Shown here in pieces: positions 34,590-46,546 of a stretch of 64,000 nt of DNA. Origin of the DNA: Blastobasis lacticolella (taxonomy: Eukaryota; Arthropoda; Insecta; Lepidoptera; Blastobasidae); contig LR990041.1 of NCBI GenBank assembly GCA_905147135.1, forward strand, positions 16,987,907 through 17,051,906, read 5' to 3'. Below the pieces are notes generated by a model that worked only from the letters and a program-made list of their open reading frames with translations, made no database searches and had not been told where the DNA came from. Numbering within the stretch: the stretch's first letter is position 1; every line of letters begins with the position of its first letter. A program made the position numbers and the translations under genes.

Positions 34590-35345
34590 TTGTGGACCTA
34601 AAGAAGAGCCTTGAAAGAAGTTAGCTTGTGGACGGTGAGGACGAGGATTTTCGCTACCGATATTAGCAGTTACCGATCGGCCCGGTGCCCTTAATTACTC
34701 CGTGAGCAACCTAGTTGCACAACTTCAGTTTTCTCAAAATTGTGTGTAATGGACTCTGAAAGACCGGAGCAAAGTATTGTTTTCCGATGAAGCTAGAATA
34801 TTTTTATATGGTGATGATCAACGCCGGTGAGTACTACGATGACCAGGTGACCGCTATGCGGACGTGTATTTCGAGAAAATCAGTCCTTATGAGGAGGCTC
34901 TGTTACGTTGTGGGCAGCAATTAATTCAACGGATCGTACGGAGTTCGATTTCATAGAAAATGGAACATAGAATACACACCGAGGTCCTCATTCCACTCTC
35001 GGAAAATATTTAATTTTCATGGACGACAATACTCGCGTTCACCGATCTGGAGATGTGGAAGCGTGGAAGCAAGAAGTTGGGGGCCGTTTATATTGGCCAG
35101 TTCGAAATTCCGACTTCAATCTAATTGAGCAGGTTTGGGATGACCTAAAAATATGGGGAAGATACCCACAAAAAACCTGCTACACAAAACATCAGGAAGA
35201 TAAAAATAATAATTGCAGACGTGTGGAAACGTATTCCTCATGATGTTATTAACAATATCGTAAAAATGCCCAAAAGGATGGAAACCGTGACTTTGGCAAG
35301 AGGAGGTCACAGTCGTTATTAGAACTTCACATTTTAACTTCATTT
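34590..35345 (+). mobile_element. Decayed Tc1/mariner transposase
   Basis: Across several frames one reads KVLFSDEARIFLYGDDQR (first catalytic Asp region, about 34770), then MDDNTRVHRSGDVEAW (second Asp, 35019) and LYWPVRNSDFNLIEQVWDDL (third acidic box, D-x-N-x-IE-x-VWD, about 35090-35150). These are the DDE/D boxes of Tc1-like transposases in the right order and spacing. Stops and frameshifts are frequent. Terminal repeats were not located. Confidence 0.8.
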
Positions 35346-36599
35346 AATTAAAAGATCTAAAAACTGTATTGTCTTGAATTTATAAAAATATGGCCAGTAG
35401 GTATTCACTTCACGTTTACAAGATAAACCAGTTTATTAGTTAAAAGGCTACGTCAAAAAATTCAATTTAACTAATTAACTTACCTTACTTAAGTGATTAG
35501 TCTTGGAGAGTTAATCTTTGATGCCCGTTTTTTTTTCGTTTTTCGCCATCCGGAAGAAATTCTTTACATGATACTGAAAACATACAGACAAACTCGGAAA
35601 GCAACTTTATTTTATACTTGTACGAGCAAGTACATTAATTATGTTGCGGTTACTGTATCGCTTTAATTCCTTTAAATACTCCGCTTTTACATTATAATTT
35701 TAATAATAATAAACATATCCAACGGATCGCCATACGTGTCATTCCACCATCAACATCAACAAATTAAATGTAGGATTTAAGACCCGGGTATGCAAGGTTA
35801 AGGAAGGATAATTTCATATAATTTTTTTTAACATTCCACTGCCGGACTTAAGACTCCGTCATTCCCTCCGCCATAATCTCGACGCTATGGCAGGCAGGGT
35901 GGAGTATAAAATATATAACAGACAATGCTGCCCATTTCTGGTTTACTGCACATGAATAACCTACAACTTACCATTATCGGGCTTGTCGCTACGGTTTAAA
36001 ATTAGATTAATTATCGAGGTAAAATAAAATAAAAAACCTTTGTAACAAGCATTGGCTTGGAATTTCATGTAAAATTTACGAATATGAATAGGTTAACAAA
36101 TCGCACGAAAAGCCAAGCCTCTAACTTCGCAAACTTTTTGGTTAGAAAGTATGGCTTAAACATTTCGTTATTAAACCGTAGCTCACTATCTTAAATTATT
36201 AAAATAGAGGAATAGCTTTCGTAACCCCAATATCCTTTGTGACCATCTTGAGATGTCGAACAAAAGCTTGTTTAGAAACAAGACCGAGTCGCATTGACTA
36301 CTTCTAATTGCTATTCACATAATCGGTAAGTGTACCAAACACCTGCACCATCCAGGTGCGTCGCTGCTATTTAAGAAACATGGAGACTTGTTTCTTGATA
36401 CATTAAATTTTTTAACGGTTTAAAATTGCATTGTGTAATATTTTTTATCTTGATCGAATATCTGTACTACCGTGTTAGCTGATCCACTGTCGAGTCATAT
36501 ATTAGGCCGCAATTCATCATGCTTGCGCCTTGCGAGTTGGAAGGGTTAACATTTTTTTATTATGAAATTACTGTAACATATACAGTAATAAAGTAAATA
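35346..36599. other. Non-coding stretch
   Basis: 35832-35901 is a degraded antisense end of family C (CCATAATCTCGACGCTATGG). Otherwise nothing is recognised. Confidence 0.45.
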
Positions 36600-37318
36600 T
36601 ATTTTATATGTCCGAGGTAAAAGCCCACAAGGACGATATTTTGTCTTGTCGAAAGATCATGGTTGGTCGTTTGAACGAAACTCTCAAGGCAGTCTCGGAT
36701 TGGGGCGCAGCCAATCTAGTGGCGTTCACCGCTACCAAAATACTGGCGTGTTTGTTTTACGCCAAACGTAGCATTTCATTTAGCTCCGACTTTCCGAAAA
36801 GTCCCTGTGGAAATTACTGACAACCTACAGCTCCTTTGTGTTGAGCTACCAATCTCAAATTCGGTTAGTACATCGAATCCAAAGCAAACATTGCAGCCAC
36901 GAAACTTGGTATCCTCTCGAAAGTCAGGTGGTACTTTACTTTAAAGCAGTTACTTCAATTATATCAAGCACACGTCCTATTCGACTTAGAAGAAGGTACT
37001 GCTGGGGTGGATCAGGATTAGAATGCATTGAGAATAATTTGTGCTATCGAACATCGTGCATAGGGTTGCTCGTCTGTCGGTATTCTACATGTTGCATTTC
37101 GTAGTGTCCGAACCAGTTGCATGACCTCATTCCATCGGCCTTTTTTTAATGCATAGATACGGCTAAAGAATGAAACACTTTGCCTAGGAGTGTGTTCCGT
37201 GATCATTATAATCTGGATGTCTTCAAGACAAAAATTTGGCTGTTCCTAGACAGGCATGCTCTATCTTCGGTCGCACTTACCACCAGGTGAGATGGCGTTC
37301 AAATGCCTAGTCTAAAAA
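36600..37318 (+). mobile_element. LINE fragment (jockey/CR1-like RT end, C-terminus and tail)
   Basis: VSDWGAANLVAFTATKILAC is the typical connection after the RT palm. EITDNLQLLCVEL and AATKLGILSKVRWYF follow with frameshifts, then a decayed DQ-NAL region, GCLQDKNLAVPRQA and the tail CACCAGGTGAGATGGCG with an A-run at 37315. It is a longer relative of 4930-5172 and 56420-56735. Confidence 0.75.
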
Positions 37319-39897
37319 AAATGAACGAGCGTTGAGGCATAATTATTACTTTAGATTTGACGAACTCTTGACGAACTGCTAGTATCTCACTAAGGAACTC
37401 ATTCATTAATGAATTAAACTGCGTATATTCCGAGAATGATAGGCAAGGGAAATGAAAGGACTTGTTTATTTCAATAGGAAAGATGGCTGGCAACTTCCAT
37501 CTGTATGGGATCCGGTAATTAAGATAATCAAGGTATAGAAATATCTAGCCGTATGATGATACGTACATCATAGGTATAAAAAATTTCAGCTCTATTGAAT
37601 TCCGGGAATTGGGTCAAATTAGGCTTGAACATGTGAAGTTAAATAAAAGTTTTAAAAAAAGGTACACCAGTTTACAAAGAATTGTATACGTTACTGTACT
37701 CTTGTTTGTATACTATGTACTTCAACTTTAGTTGTGCGGACTTGCACGGTTGTTTTCTCAATTTAGTTTTTACAATCGATTACGATAATTCAATTCATAA
37801 TTAAATCGAACTAACTATAGATTAAACTACACGCACTACTTACTATTCTATCTATTAATATAGAATCTATTCGTGAAACAAGATGAATGAAGTCATTATA
37901 AAATACTATTTATTCAGGATATAGGTTGTTCAAGCATTTTGTAGGCGGACCATGCGCAACCGGGATTTAACGCCAAGATTTAGCATTTAGTAAGACATAA
38001 TAAGTAATACTTGAAAAAATATGTGATTTTCATAATAAATTTACAATGTACAGTACAGGATTCATAGTGATCCCATAGCTTGTGTTTTTAATGTAACAAC
38101 TTTTAACGAAGTAATCGCCCTTTCATATGCTAACGTTTCAGTATCATTGTGTGACCATGATAATTGATAACTGATATCATCAGTTTTCAATAACACATTC
38201 ACGCCTCTTTCTCACAAGGGTAGGCATTTTCGACTGTTAGTGCGCGTTGTATCAGCTGACTGAGTAACTTTTTCTGCTGATTACAACCAGAGCGCGTGGA
38301 GTCGATAGCACGTTTTTTTTTCCGTCCCATTCCTTTCCTCTCCGTCCCGGATCCTTCCAGTCCAAGCCTTAGGGACGGCGCAGACAGAACGGAATATCCT
38401 CGCGCACTTTTATGACGTCGTTGACAAACGAACCCCATCGCCATTGCCTAAAGTCTAAAATCGTATAAACAGTACCTCGCGTTCGTCGCGTGTCGTATGA
38501 TTTTGTACTTTAGACATTGGCGATATGGTGCATTTGTCAAAATATTGTTCATATTTAAAAGTAACAAAGAATATTGCATTGAACTAATCCATAGATGAGA
38601 CATTTTGATTCAATATGGGTTCCACACTGATGGTGCCTTCACATATGGCTTGAGATAGAATGGTGATTTGTGGAGTCCTCGATGATCTTTACTTACAGTA
38701 CAGATGAAATTTGCCAATCATATTCCCTTTTAGAATCGGGTTGGGACTTAGAACATTTTTCAAATTCAAGCGATAAAAACAGACATTGCCTTTAAAATTC
38801 TGTTGTACAAACATTCGGTTGTAACATCTAAGAGTAAGTCATATAAGAGTAATGCAAGCCTATTAACAATAAAAAGAAATGTTTTATGGACCATCACACC
38901 TTCCAATGCTTGAAAAGTTGTTGCTTTTAAAATGTCTGAATATTGCAAACATCTTCAACATAATTGTAAAGTTCATACCCATTATAACCCATTTCAAATA
39001 ATTTTTGAACTTCTTGAGCCTCCGAAAAGCATTCACCAGAGGTTGCTTCGACTATCATAGTCACAGAATTTAGTGAGGGGATATTAGACCGGATGCGTTG
39101 ATGATTGTAAGCTGTCACTATCAATCAGTTTTATAAATATCGATTATATTTATTGATCTAGCTGTCGTGCTCACGTGTGACTATAAATAGAGAGATCGCC
39201 ACCGTTTATTAGTAATCTCAATATTATGCTCCTCGTTCCGATCCCAATATAATTAGGTAAACTAAACTTTTACTCGCAAACTTCCGCTAACCTCGTAATT
39301 AAAACAAAAACATTATTGGCGTATAGATCTCCGTAGCTTTGAAGGATTTATGTGGTGATTCTGATTGTTTGAGCTGTGTAAAGTCGGGTTAAGCTACTTA
39401 GAAACTAATAATTGACTTTTCATATCGTGACGCATTGTGTGGGAACCCCAGGCCTAAGCATTAGGTATATTGCAGGAAAACTGTCTGGACCGATCGCTTT
39501 AGACCCGGACTCTACCAAAGCAGAGATGTGCAGATGTGCTAGGCGGAGAAGAGCGGAACAATAGCTGTAAAGGCTATATCTTCCAAAGCTAATTAACTCC
39601 TACACTGTGATCGAAATGAACGCTATACATAGATACATAAGGACAGACGGCGGGAAGCGACTTTGTTTTATACTACGTCTCGATTAAGATTCTTCCTCAG
39701 CTCACGAGTATTTGAAGCTTTGCATTAACTTTTCGTGCACGAGATTCAGCTCAAACAGTGTAATCCTCTGTTCTCGCGTTCCGGTACGATTACATGCAAC
39801 GTTAAACCGACTTTACTGTCCGAATTAATGTCAGAGAAAGGTATAAAGCAGAGTGGTGTTTGTTAGTGTATAAAGTAGCACTTTCAGTATAAAGTTC
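37319..39897. other. Non-coding stretch with small repeats
   Basis: 37936-37980 is a scrap of RTE tail (GCGCAACCGGGATTTAACGC). 38432-38530 is an imperfect inverted repeat (CATCGCCATTGCCTAAAGTC versus its reversed partner GACTTTAGACATTGGCGAT-like). 39618-39678 is an antisense Helitron-like end. No gene is supported. Confidence 0.5.
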
Positions 39898-40070
39898 CAT
39901 TACCACACAAGTGTCGTACAACACGACTAATGATTAAGAAGTGTTAGGTTCTATATCCTTTGTAGACCGGAAAATGGGCAGCAGCATTTTCTGTTACATT
40001 TTCAACAATGTTTTCCCATCCATCTGCCATACAAGGGTGATTACGATAAAGCCCTCTATTGATGTACAGG
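39898..40070 (+). mobile_element. SINE-like family C (copy, degraded)
   Basis: CAAGTGTCGTACAACACGAC, then GACCGGAAAATGGGCAGCAG, match the middle of family C. Both ends are lost. Confidence 0.6.
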
Positions 40071-40254
40071 AGGCTTAAGGGGCGCCATAACAAGTGATAA
40101 ATGTATAAAATAATGCTTATTTTGGTGTAAAGTAAGGTAAAATATACTCTTTATGTACTCCACTGATCGTTAAGCGTGTAAAACTAGATCGCTGCTTACA
40201 TAAATTTATTTTGTTATATGTACAAGAGCATGTGTGGAATGAGCTCGTCGATCG

Positions 40255-40400
40255 TTCAAGAGGTATATTTGAGGTCTCTTCAGAGGCGGACAACGCATTG
40301 GTGACTCCCCTGGTGTTGCTGATGTCCATAGGCGGCGGTGACCACTTTCCATTAGGTGGCCCGCATGCCTCTTTGCTCTCTTTGTCTGCCGGATAACTTA
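40255..40400 (+). mobile_element. LINE-tail repeat, family D (copy 3)
   Basis: GCGGACAACGCATTGGTGAC, GGCGGCGGTGACCACTTTCC and AGGTGGCCCGCATGCC are the family words. Confidence 0.75.
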
Positions 40401-40814
40401 AAAATAAAGTGTGTATGGCCACCTTAAGAATCGTATTCCTTTGCAGTACTGTGCAGTTGTTAAATGGTTTTTACAGCATTATTTAAAAAATACCCAAGGG
40501 TTAATGAATGAGTTATTTGGACATAAAGGGCAGCTAATTAAATGTACCATAGTTTTAACATGTTATACCTATCATTGTTGATATTGTTACAACTTGTCTG
40601 ATATAATTGTAGTTATTGCCAAATAAAATGTATCTCTATGTCTAATTCTCCATCTCTTGTTTTTGCTAACTGATTTTGGCTGAAGATGAACCAAACGCCG
40701 TGAATGTTGCTGTAGCGGCAAAGGAATATTTTCTCGAAGTGGTAATGCACTTATGCTCTTGTACTGTGCTTATGTAATATTAATATACAAACCAACCGAC
40801 TCGCAATTGCATTT

Positions 40815-41400
40815 GTCATCATTATCATATCCGCCGGAAAACGCCCACTATTAGACATAAGCCTCTCCATAGAGATCACAATAGAGGTCCTGTGCCTTCC
40901 ACCTCTATCATCCATTTGCTCCGCAAGCTATATACCCAGTCCACTGCCACTTAAGCCTGGCCATCTTACGGGCTATGTCGGTGACCTTACAGATATCCTC
41001 ATTTCGGACTCGATCGCGCAAAAAAACTCGAACATACTCTTACGGTGAGGGATAACATCGTGATGTAATCTGCACATTTAGGCGACTGAATGTGTAACTA
41101 TGATACAATCTGGTCAGGTTGCCCTGGTAGGGTCACGGAGGTCAGATGGCCGTCGCTCCACTGTCATTTTCTGATCTGCCAAATCCTAGATCATAGATCC
41201 AAGGCGAACCCTGGCCCCTCATGGACGACAGCACAACCAGGACATTAAAGCCAAATTGGTTATTTTCTTTTATTAATGAATCTTCGAACATAGCTCTTTT
41301 CATTGCCCTTTGGGTGACTGTGAGCTTTTCTTAGTTTTAAGGCCCAACGTCTCCGTTCCGTAGATCATCACTTTGGCGACGTACACTACGGCTATTTGTC
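40815..41400 (-). mobile_element. LINE 3' region, split by a SINE
   Basis: The minus strand reads VMIYGTETLGL and TVTQRAMKRAM (41400-41293). After the SINE at 41037-41283 it resumes with LRDRVRNEDICKVTDIARKM and ARLKWQWTGYIA (41027-40930), then the decayed tail ending TGATAATGATG. Both sides belong to one LINE family, the one whose tail is at 55556-55742. Confidence 0.8.
41037..41283 (+). mobile_element. SINE family A (copy 9), 5'-truncated, inside a LINE
   Basis: It starts mid-body (CTCTTACGGTGAGGGATAAC) and keeps the tail (CAACCAGGACATTAAAGCCA). The 9-bp duplication TCGAACATA (41028-41036 and 41284-41292) shows the target was LINE coding sequence. Confidence 0.93.
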
Positions 41401-43374
41401 CTAGGCAACTATGTATAGTCGTCAACAACTTTGAGTGGAGCACCTCCAACCGGAGTAGCCACAACAAAGCAATTTGACGTAATTTTCAGTTGTTATGAGG
41501 CTCTACAGCACCTGACTAAGCCTTGACCCTTGACAACAACATCTTTAATTTACCTGTACATTTTAGATTTCATAAGTTTAGATGTCGCTTTGCAGGCTAT
41601 TTGTGTGTGACTGTTTATTCAACCCGGAACACATAACAACGCAAGCATTAGTATAAGAAGTTTTCTTTAAATTATTTAACACTAACGACTCAGCGTGGCT
41701 CCGAGCGGATTACAACCTTAGAAGTCCTCATCTAAACCTTACTCATAAATCACTCAGTCTATTGGTGAAAACCGCATGAAAATCCGTTCAGTACTTTTTG
41801 AGTTTATCGCGAACAGACAGATGGACATAGGCGGCGAGAGACTTTTATAATATGTAGTGATACCTACCTAATGCCTATGATGATGTTCTACATAGGTATT
41901 ACGTTAAATTGAATAGAATCTGTTGTACCTACCCCTACCCTAATTTATTTCCGACTAGGTAAGTTTTCGAAAGATTGAATAATTTATGCGGCAAGCTTAA
42001 AAGCTTTTCGTGTGGATTGTGAGGATGAATTCTAACTACCTTCATGGATGTTTTCAAACTTGTATATTTCATTGTTCCATTTTTTTGTTAGTAAGCAAAG
42101 TAGATATAAGGATTTAGGATATTAGGCTTCCGACGTCAATCTGCAGGCGACTGTATTTTTCGAAACCTATAAATGATGGTATAGAATTTAATATTGGACA
42201 GCGTTTTATCTTATAGTTCTTATGTCTATCGTACCAATTGTGACGTGGTGGTGGCTCGGAGGGAGCTGATCACTGTCGTCACGAGTCTGTTTAAACCCTA
42301 GACGGACTATCTGTAGGGTGAGGGATCTTACCAAGAGAAACAAGCGATAGTACTAGTTCCCATTCATGCGTTTATTTGTTTCTACTTTGACCTAACACAT
42401 TCTATAAGCTAACGGATTATCCTAACACATCTGGTTAGCTATAACAATTACATTTGTTATTTTAACATCAGTATTCATAAAAATAAAATAAAAAAATTCT
42501 ATTCGATTTTCTTAAGTTCACAATTAACGATTACGGGCCTAACTTAACGGCGGATTCTAAACTCGTGAGGCCTTCCACGGATTTACATTATCATTATAGA
42601 TTTCGGCTGGAACTCTAAACAAAACCCGAGACTTATCCAATTAACGCTGATTAAGGTTCAGCGTTCGTCGGACTCAAGTCAAGTACAGTAATATAACTAA
42701 TTGGCTGACCCCTAATTCCATATTGTCGTATTGATTATCATAAGGTTTGGGGTCAATGTAATAGTTGAACGTATTGCATTGAAAGGTAAGACGGTTTCGC
42801 TGGCTTTTAACTCCTTGTGTCACACTTTTACATAGGTAGATAAAAATGTTAAACTTTTTGTATTTTCTGAGATGGGTTACAAAAATGAAAAAAATGGTAA
42901 TTTATGGTTTTTGAGAACAAAATGTGGTCAGTTACGCAAACCACTGGCGTAATAATTTTCATGGCGTTAACGTTCCGGCTGTTCTCTCGCACGCCAAGGC
43001 CCGGGGTTCACCTAATTTCAAGGTACTTACATTAATTGGTCCAATTTAAACGTTATCAAACAAAAAACATACCTAAATTACAACTTGCCATAAAAAGGTC
43101 TTCACTTGGGAACATTTAATTTACTTTGAAGAAGAAAATTTTAATTTTTCCTTTGACGGAAATTTTCATTACATGGCAATAGAGATTAAGTTAATTTTGA
43201 TTTACTTAAGACGGTGGGTTTTGGGGCCCCACCACCATCTCATGGGCTCAAGCCAACCTCACCTGCATGTGGTCCCGCTGCTGGTAGACGGACGACGCTC
43301 TAGCGAATTGGCTTTTCCCTAATGGGTTGTGCGGGTCGGATGGAAAACGATGCACGTAAAAAGCCTGCAACATT
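41401..43374. other. Non-coding stretch
   Basis: 42958-43018 is a truncated antisense SINE A tail (ATGGCGTTAACGTTCCGGCT). 43195-43374 may be the 5' part of the RTE element that follows, but no motif is readable. Nothing else is recognised. Confidence 0.45.
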
Positions 43375-46019
43375 AGGAACGACTACAAGCTGATATACAC
43401 AGGCTCTCCGAGTGGGACAACGGCGTGGGGGGGTGGGGGGGCTCTGAGGAGTTTCGGGACAGCGTCTTAGATGTGAAGCGTATAAGCGACCGCCTTATGG
43501 TTGTAGGAGTGCTTGTCGAAGGGGTCGTGGCCAACTTGATAAGCGCCTACGCTCCACAGGTCGATTGCAGCGATGCGGATAAGGCGCTGTTCTGGGAGCG
43601 TTTCGGGGAAGTACTACGAAACATTCCGTTGTCACACGGTATTGTTGTGGGTGGCGATCTAAACGGTCATTTGGGTGAGATGTGTGAGGAGCTTGGCCGT
43701 GTTCATGGCGGTTTTGGTTTTGGGAGCCGTAACGCTGAAGGGGAAGAAATTCTTCGGACGTGTGGCTTCCGATTTGGCCATTGTAAACACGTTTTTTTAA
43801 AATAAATCCGATCGTTTGATCACCTACAAGAGTGGGAGGAGCGCCACCCAGATCTATTACTTTCTCACTCGGAGAGACAATATTGGCAAAGTAGCCACCT
43901 GTATAGCTATACACGGAAAGAGTCTCACTGCCCAGCACCGGGTCCTTGTGATGGACCTGCTCGTTAAGCCCTGAGGCAAATACCGGGAGCAGTGCCGTCG
44001 CCAAACCCGGTGGTGGATGCTTGAAGGAACCAAGTCCCACGAGTTCGCCGCTGCTGTCAGCAACAAACCCACTACTTGTTGCAACAGACGGTGAACCCGT
44101 CCAACAACTCTGGAACAGAACTCAGACAGCTATCGCACGGGCAGCACGGACGGTGCTGGCTGGTGGTGAAACGATGCAGTCCAGAGGGAGAACAGGCTGA
44201 AGAAAGCCCTCTTTAAAAAATGGCAAGCGTCAGGATGTCCTGAAGACCACGCTGCATACAGGGATGCAAAACGTGCCAGCAAACGAGCGGTAGCCAGAGC
44301 CAGACGAGACCACTTACGTCCTTTGTACGATAAGTTGGAATCGTCTGAGGGGCAGAAACTCATTTACAAGTTGGCACAATCGAAGGTTAAAGCGGCACAG
44401 GACATTTTAACGTGCCGCTGTTTTAATGACCCTAGCGGTGACCTGTTATGCGATGACCGCGCGGTTAAGGAGAGATGGCGTACTCCCACGTGCTGCTCAA
44501 CGAGAGGTGGTGCAGCCACCGGACCTCCCTCGGAACCAAGGACTCGTGCCACCGATAACGCCTGAGGAAGTCGAGGCGGCTCTTTGCCGCATGAAGAATC
44601 GGAAAGCCGTCGGACCTAATGGAGTCCCTATTGAGGCGTGGAAATCGTGGTGTGAGCATCCTTATCGACCTTTATAACCGCAATCTCCTCACCGAGAAGA
44701 TACCCGACCAATGAAGGCTGAGTATTATTACTCCAGTCTGTAAGGGCAAGGGCTCGGTGCGGGAGTGCACCAACTACCGCGGTATAACGGTGATGTCTCA
44801 CACCATGAACCTCTTCGAACGCATTGTGGACTCTCGGATCTGACGGAAGTGTACAATTTCGGAGTGTCAGAGTATGGGATTCGGCCGAGTTGTGGGACCA
44901 TGGACCCCGTATTTGCCCTGAGAACTCTCATGGAGGGATACAGCTCTAAGAACACACCCCTGCATTTCCTGTTTCTGGACATGCAGAAGGCTTTTAACTG
45001 TATCCCTCGGGATATGATATGGTGGGCGTTGCGGTCCAAGTCCATACCTGAGGCCTATATTGACATTATCCGGGACATGTACCACGATTCCGATTCAATA
45101 GTAAGGACTGCCGTTGGTGACACCAAACCGTTCCCGATTACCGTTGGGGTACATCAGGGCTCTGTGCTCAGCCCACTTATGTTCAACGTGATATTAAACT
45201 TATTGTCAGACAGCATCTGATATTATCTACCTCCATCGCTGCTCATGTATGCTGACGATATCGCGCTGACAGACTCTGACAAGGAGCGACTAATGTGTAA
45301 AAAAGTGGAAGGGGGCACTGTGGCGAAGACAGAGAACATGGCCTGCAACAGTGCAGATCCCCTACCGGTGCGCATAGACGATGAGGAAGTCAAGTGCACG
45401 GATCAGGTCAGATACTTATGATCTGTGCTTAGCACAACCGGGGACAACGATGGCGACGTCAAGACCCGAATATCCGCTGCTTGGGCCAAATGGCGGGAGG
45501 TAACAGGTATCATTTGTGACCCCAAACTGCCGATAAAGTTGAAGGGACAGGTCTATAAGACCATCATTAGACCTGATCTCCTTTAACTATTAGAGCGACA
45601 CAAGGAGAAGTTGCGCGTCACGGAAATGAAGATGCTGCGGCGGATGTGTGAAGTTTCAAGGAAGGATCGGGTTCAAAACGCCCACATTCGAGGTAGCCTT
45701 GGCGTCCGTGACATCGCAGATAAGCTGCAGGAGTGCTGCCTTCGATGGTATGGCCAAAACTTGCCGGTCTTGCGCAGACCGGCAAGTTGTGTGGGGAGCA
45801 AGTGTCTGGATATGCCGCCACCGCCGGGCACGGGAAGGAGAAGCCGGCCGAAGAAGCGATGGCTTGACGTAGTCAAGAACAATATGCGTGCCAATAAGCT
45901 CACCATTAGGGATGCCGTAGACCGAGCGAGGTGGGCCAAGAATAGAAGGAAAGCGGACCCTGGGCCCTCGCGTGCTGCGCGGGGGCGCAACCGGCACATA
46001 ACGCCAAGATGATAATGAG
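43375..46019 (+). mobile_element. RTE-type LINE (endonuclease + reverse transcriptase), decayed
   Basis: The APE-type endonuclease part is seen as YKLIYTGSPSGTT, EEFRDSV (frame-shifted), VANLISAYAPQVDCSD and the catalytic-region motif GGDLNGH (about 43652-43672), then FGFGSRNAEGEEIL. A linker follows (HRVLVMDLLVKP, RTRWWMLEG; 43930-44040). The RT domain has NRKAVGPNGVPIEAWK (44600-44645), MDPVFALRTLMEGY, FLFLDMQKAFNCIPRD (44965-45015), VGVHQGSVLSPLMFN and YADDIALTD (YADD at 45248-45259). The C-terminus has EMKMLRRMCEVSRKDRV and RRSRPKKRWLDVV. From 44765 to 46012 a single frame is kept, broken only by stops at 45218, about 45418 and about 45584. The thumb region is shortened. The tail ends AACGCCAAGATGATAATGAG. 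Confidence 0.92.
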
Positions 46020-46124
46020 AGATTACGTTAATTTAATACAGTTGGTACACCAGAATCAAAGGAAAAATATCGAGCTAATTAACTAACTTTCTAAGTAGCT
46101 GGGCGCCCTAGAGAAGGCTAGGCA

Positions 46125-46278
46125 CGTCGCCGTGCGTAGAGTACTATTTCCATCTCTGGGCGAGACACCTCTGTATCAGTTGTATCCCTTTAACCGCGTT
46201 CAAATTCAAGCGACCAAATTTGTCAACGACGAGAATCTCATCTACCGTCCTGACAATCTGACGTTCGAAGTCTATAGA
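46125..46278 (+). mobile_element. Jockey-like C-terminal scrap
   Basis: VEYYFHLWAR and the following bases line up with MEYCSHLWAEAP of the element at 22091. It is degraded and cut off by the MITE at 46279. Confidence 0.5.
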
Positions 46279-46546
46279 GGCGGATTTGGATGGTGCGTGA
46301 TTTTGCGGACGGACGTGCCGTGGAAAGGGTGTCGTCCGTGGTCGTCCGTGATAGACATGTCACAAACTTATCTGAACCAGTGACGGCGTCGCCGTTGTTG
46401 ACAATAGAGTGACATTTCAAAATGGCGATACTTAGTTTCAGTTTTGGCCACCGGGTCAGACAAGTTTGTGGCACTCTTCACGTGGCCGTCCGTGGTCGTC
46501 CGCCGTGCGCCAAAATCCGCAGAAGCACGCAGCGTCCAAACCCGCC
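46279..46546. mobile_element. CpG-rich MITE with subrepeats
   Basis: The ends GGCGGATTTGGATGGTGCGT and, reversed, GGCGGGTTTGGACGCTGCGT are inverted copies. Inside each arm lies the word CGTCCGTGGTCGTCCG, and both arms reach CACAAACTTRTCTGA. 268 bp, non-coding. Confidence 0.8.
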
